Source: Verrucomicrobiales bacterium
GTDB lineage: Bacteria > Verrucomicrobiota > Verrucomicrobiia > Limisphaerales > UBA1096
DNA: 5,682 bases
Reading direction: 5' to 3'
Assembly (NCBI GenBank): GCA_011523195.1
Contig: WTHH01000100.1
Span: forward strand, 1 to 5,682
The notes beneath the pieces were generated by a model that saw only the letters and a list, made by a program, of their open reading frames with translations, ran no database searches and had not been told where the DNA came from. Positions 5,378 to 5,682 of this stretch are shown here, one piece after another. The translations under genes were made by a program, and so were the position numbers. How positions within the stretch are numbered: the stretch's first letter is position 1; each line of letters begins with the position of its first letter.

Positions 5378-5682
5378 AAAAAAACGCGACCCAAGGCGGC
5401 CACCACGATGGTGATGGCCCGGCGCAAGGAACCGCGCACTACGCGCCGGTTTATTCAGGGCGACTTCACGCGCCCGGCGGAGGAGGTGCAGGCCGGTACA
5501 CCGGGCGTCCTGCATCGCTTGGCCAAGCGCGATGGCGACCGGCTTGGCTTCGCCCGCTGGGTGGCCGACACGAATAACCCGCTGCTCGCGCGCGTGGCGG
5601 TAAACCGCATGTGGCAGCACCTTTTCGGGCAGGGCATCGTGCAGACGGACAACGACTTTGGATCGCAGGGCATTCCGCCCAC
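5351..5682 (+). pseudogene. DUF1553 (PSD1) domain portion, separated by the upstream TAG; 3' end outside the window
   Basis: The frame of the preceding gene continues without a stop to the right edge (110 full codons). It starts with the second half of the linker (SIEDSLAKLKK). Typical DUF1553 entry motifs follow: TTMVMARRKEPRTTRRF, IQGDFTRPAEEV, a Gly-x-Pro-Gly turn, GFARWVADTNNPLLARV, VNRMWQHLFGQGIV and TDNDFGSQGIPP. In intact homologues this is one polypeptide with PSCyt1 and DUF1549. A separate product could start at ATG 5408 (Met-Val-Met-Ala), but it would lack a signal peptide and no Shine-Dalgarno is seen, so I treat it as the cut-off C-terminal part of the same gene. Automatic annotation may show it as an independent DUF1553 protein. 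Confidence 0.8.
5516..5529. repeat. Iterated palindrome CGCTTGGCCAAGCG (perfect copy 3)
   Basis: This perfect copy lies in the DUF1553 portion, read as Arg-Leu-Ala-Lys-Arg in the same frame as copy 2. It falls where homologues carry a variable turn between the 'PGVL-H' and 'R-L-x-x-A-R-W' motifs, a position expected to tolerate inserted residues. Confidence 0.9.

Noticed and set aside
2713..5529. Palindrome copies as a CRISPR array or transposon ends
   Set aside because: Spacing is irregular (about 0.4 to 1.3 kb between the strong copies), the units are too short, no transposase or cas gene is present, and copies lie inside coding frames without target duplications that I can see.
4322..5620. 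Long open frame (432 codons) on the minus strand opposite the cytochrome/DUF1549 gene, which also spans the TAG
   Set aside because: The plus strand carries unmistakable domain motifs over the whole stretch. The antisense peptide is Arg/His-rich with no family features, typical of a shadow frame opposite a GC-rich gene.

Overview
The window most likely comes from a chromosome of the Planctomycetota/Verrucomicrobiota (PVC) group. The main reason is the right-hand gene: a secreted protein with a planctomycete-type cytochrome c domain (PSCyt1), a DUF1549/PSCyt2 domain and a DUF1553/PSD1 domain, a combination greatly expanded in those phyla. A small GYF_2-type domain protein, a Ser/Thr protein kinase and a divergent Nramp-like transporter fit the same assignment. 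Every start codon lacks a clear Shine-Dalgarno sequence, which is also common there. The phylum cannot be fixed from this sequence alone.

Left half, minus strand (transcribed right to left): a divergent Nramp-family transporter (2692 to 1067), a compact Ser/Thr kinase-fold protein (1045 to 185) and the first 58 residues of a GYF_2-type domain protein (176 to 1, running off the left edge). Gaps are 21 and 8 bases, so this looks like one operon. The kinase has three unusual catalytic motifs (VAVR, HYD, DFD). The transporter lacks the DPGN and MPH metal-site motifs of true Nramps.

Middle (2693-3042): a 350-base divergent intergenic region with two adjacent palindromes in the transporter leader and a short AT-rich patch that is the best promoter candidate.

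Right half, plus strand: a secreted NodB-like (polysaccharide deacetylase superfamily) protein (3043-4086), then after 43 bases the PSCyt1-DUF1549-DUF1553 gene. That second gene has an in-frame TAG at 5348-5350. The same frame continues straight into recognisable DUF1553 sequence up to the right edge, so the gene is interrupted by one nonsense codon.

The most striking unexplained structure is a short iterated palindrome, CGCTTGGCCAAGCG. It occurs perfectly three times (3104, 4166, 5516), with near-copies and half-sites, all in the right 3 kb and mostly inside genes. In the cytochrome gene every copy is in one reading frame (Arg-Leu-Ala-Lys-Arg). The copies sit in the signal peptide, just after the heme motif and in the linker around the stop codon. 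The TAG itself lies in a decayed copy where the intact repeat would read TTG (Leu).
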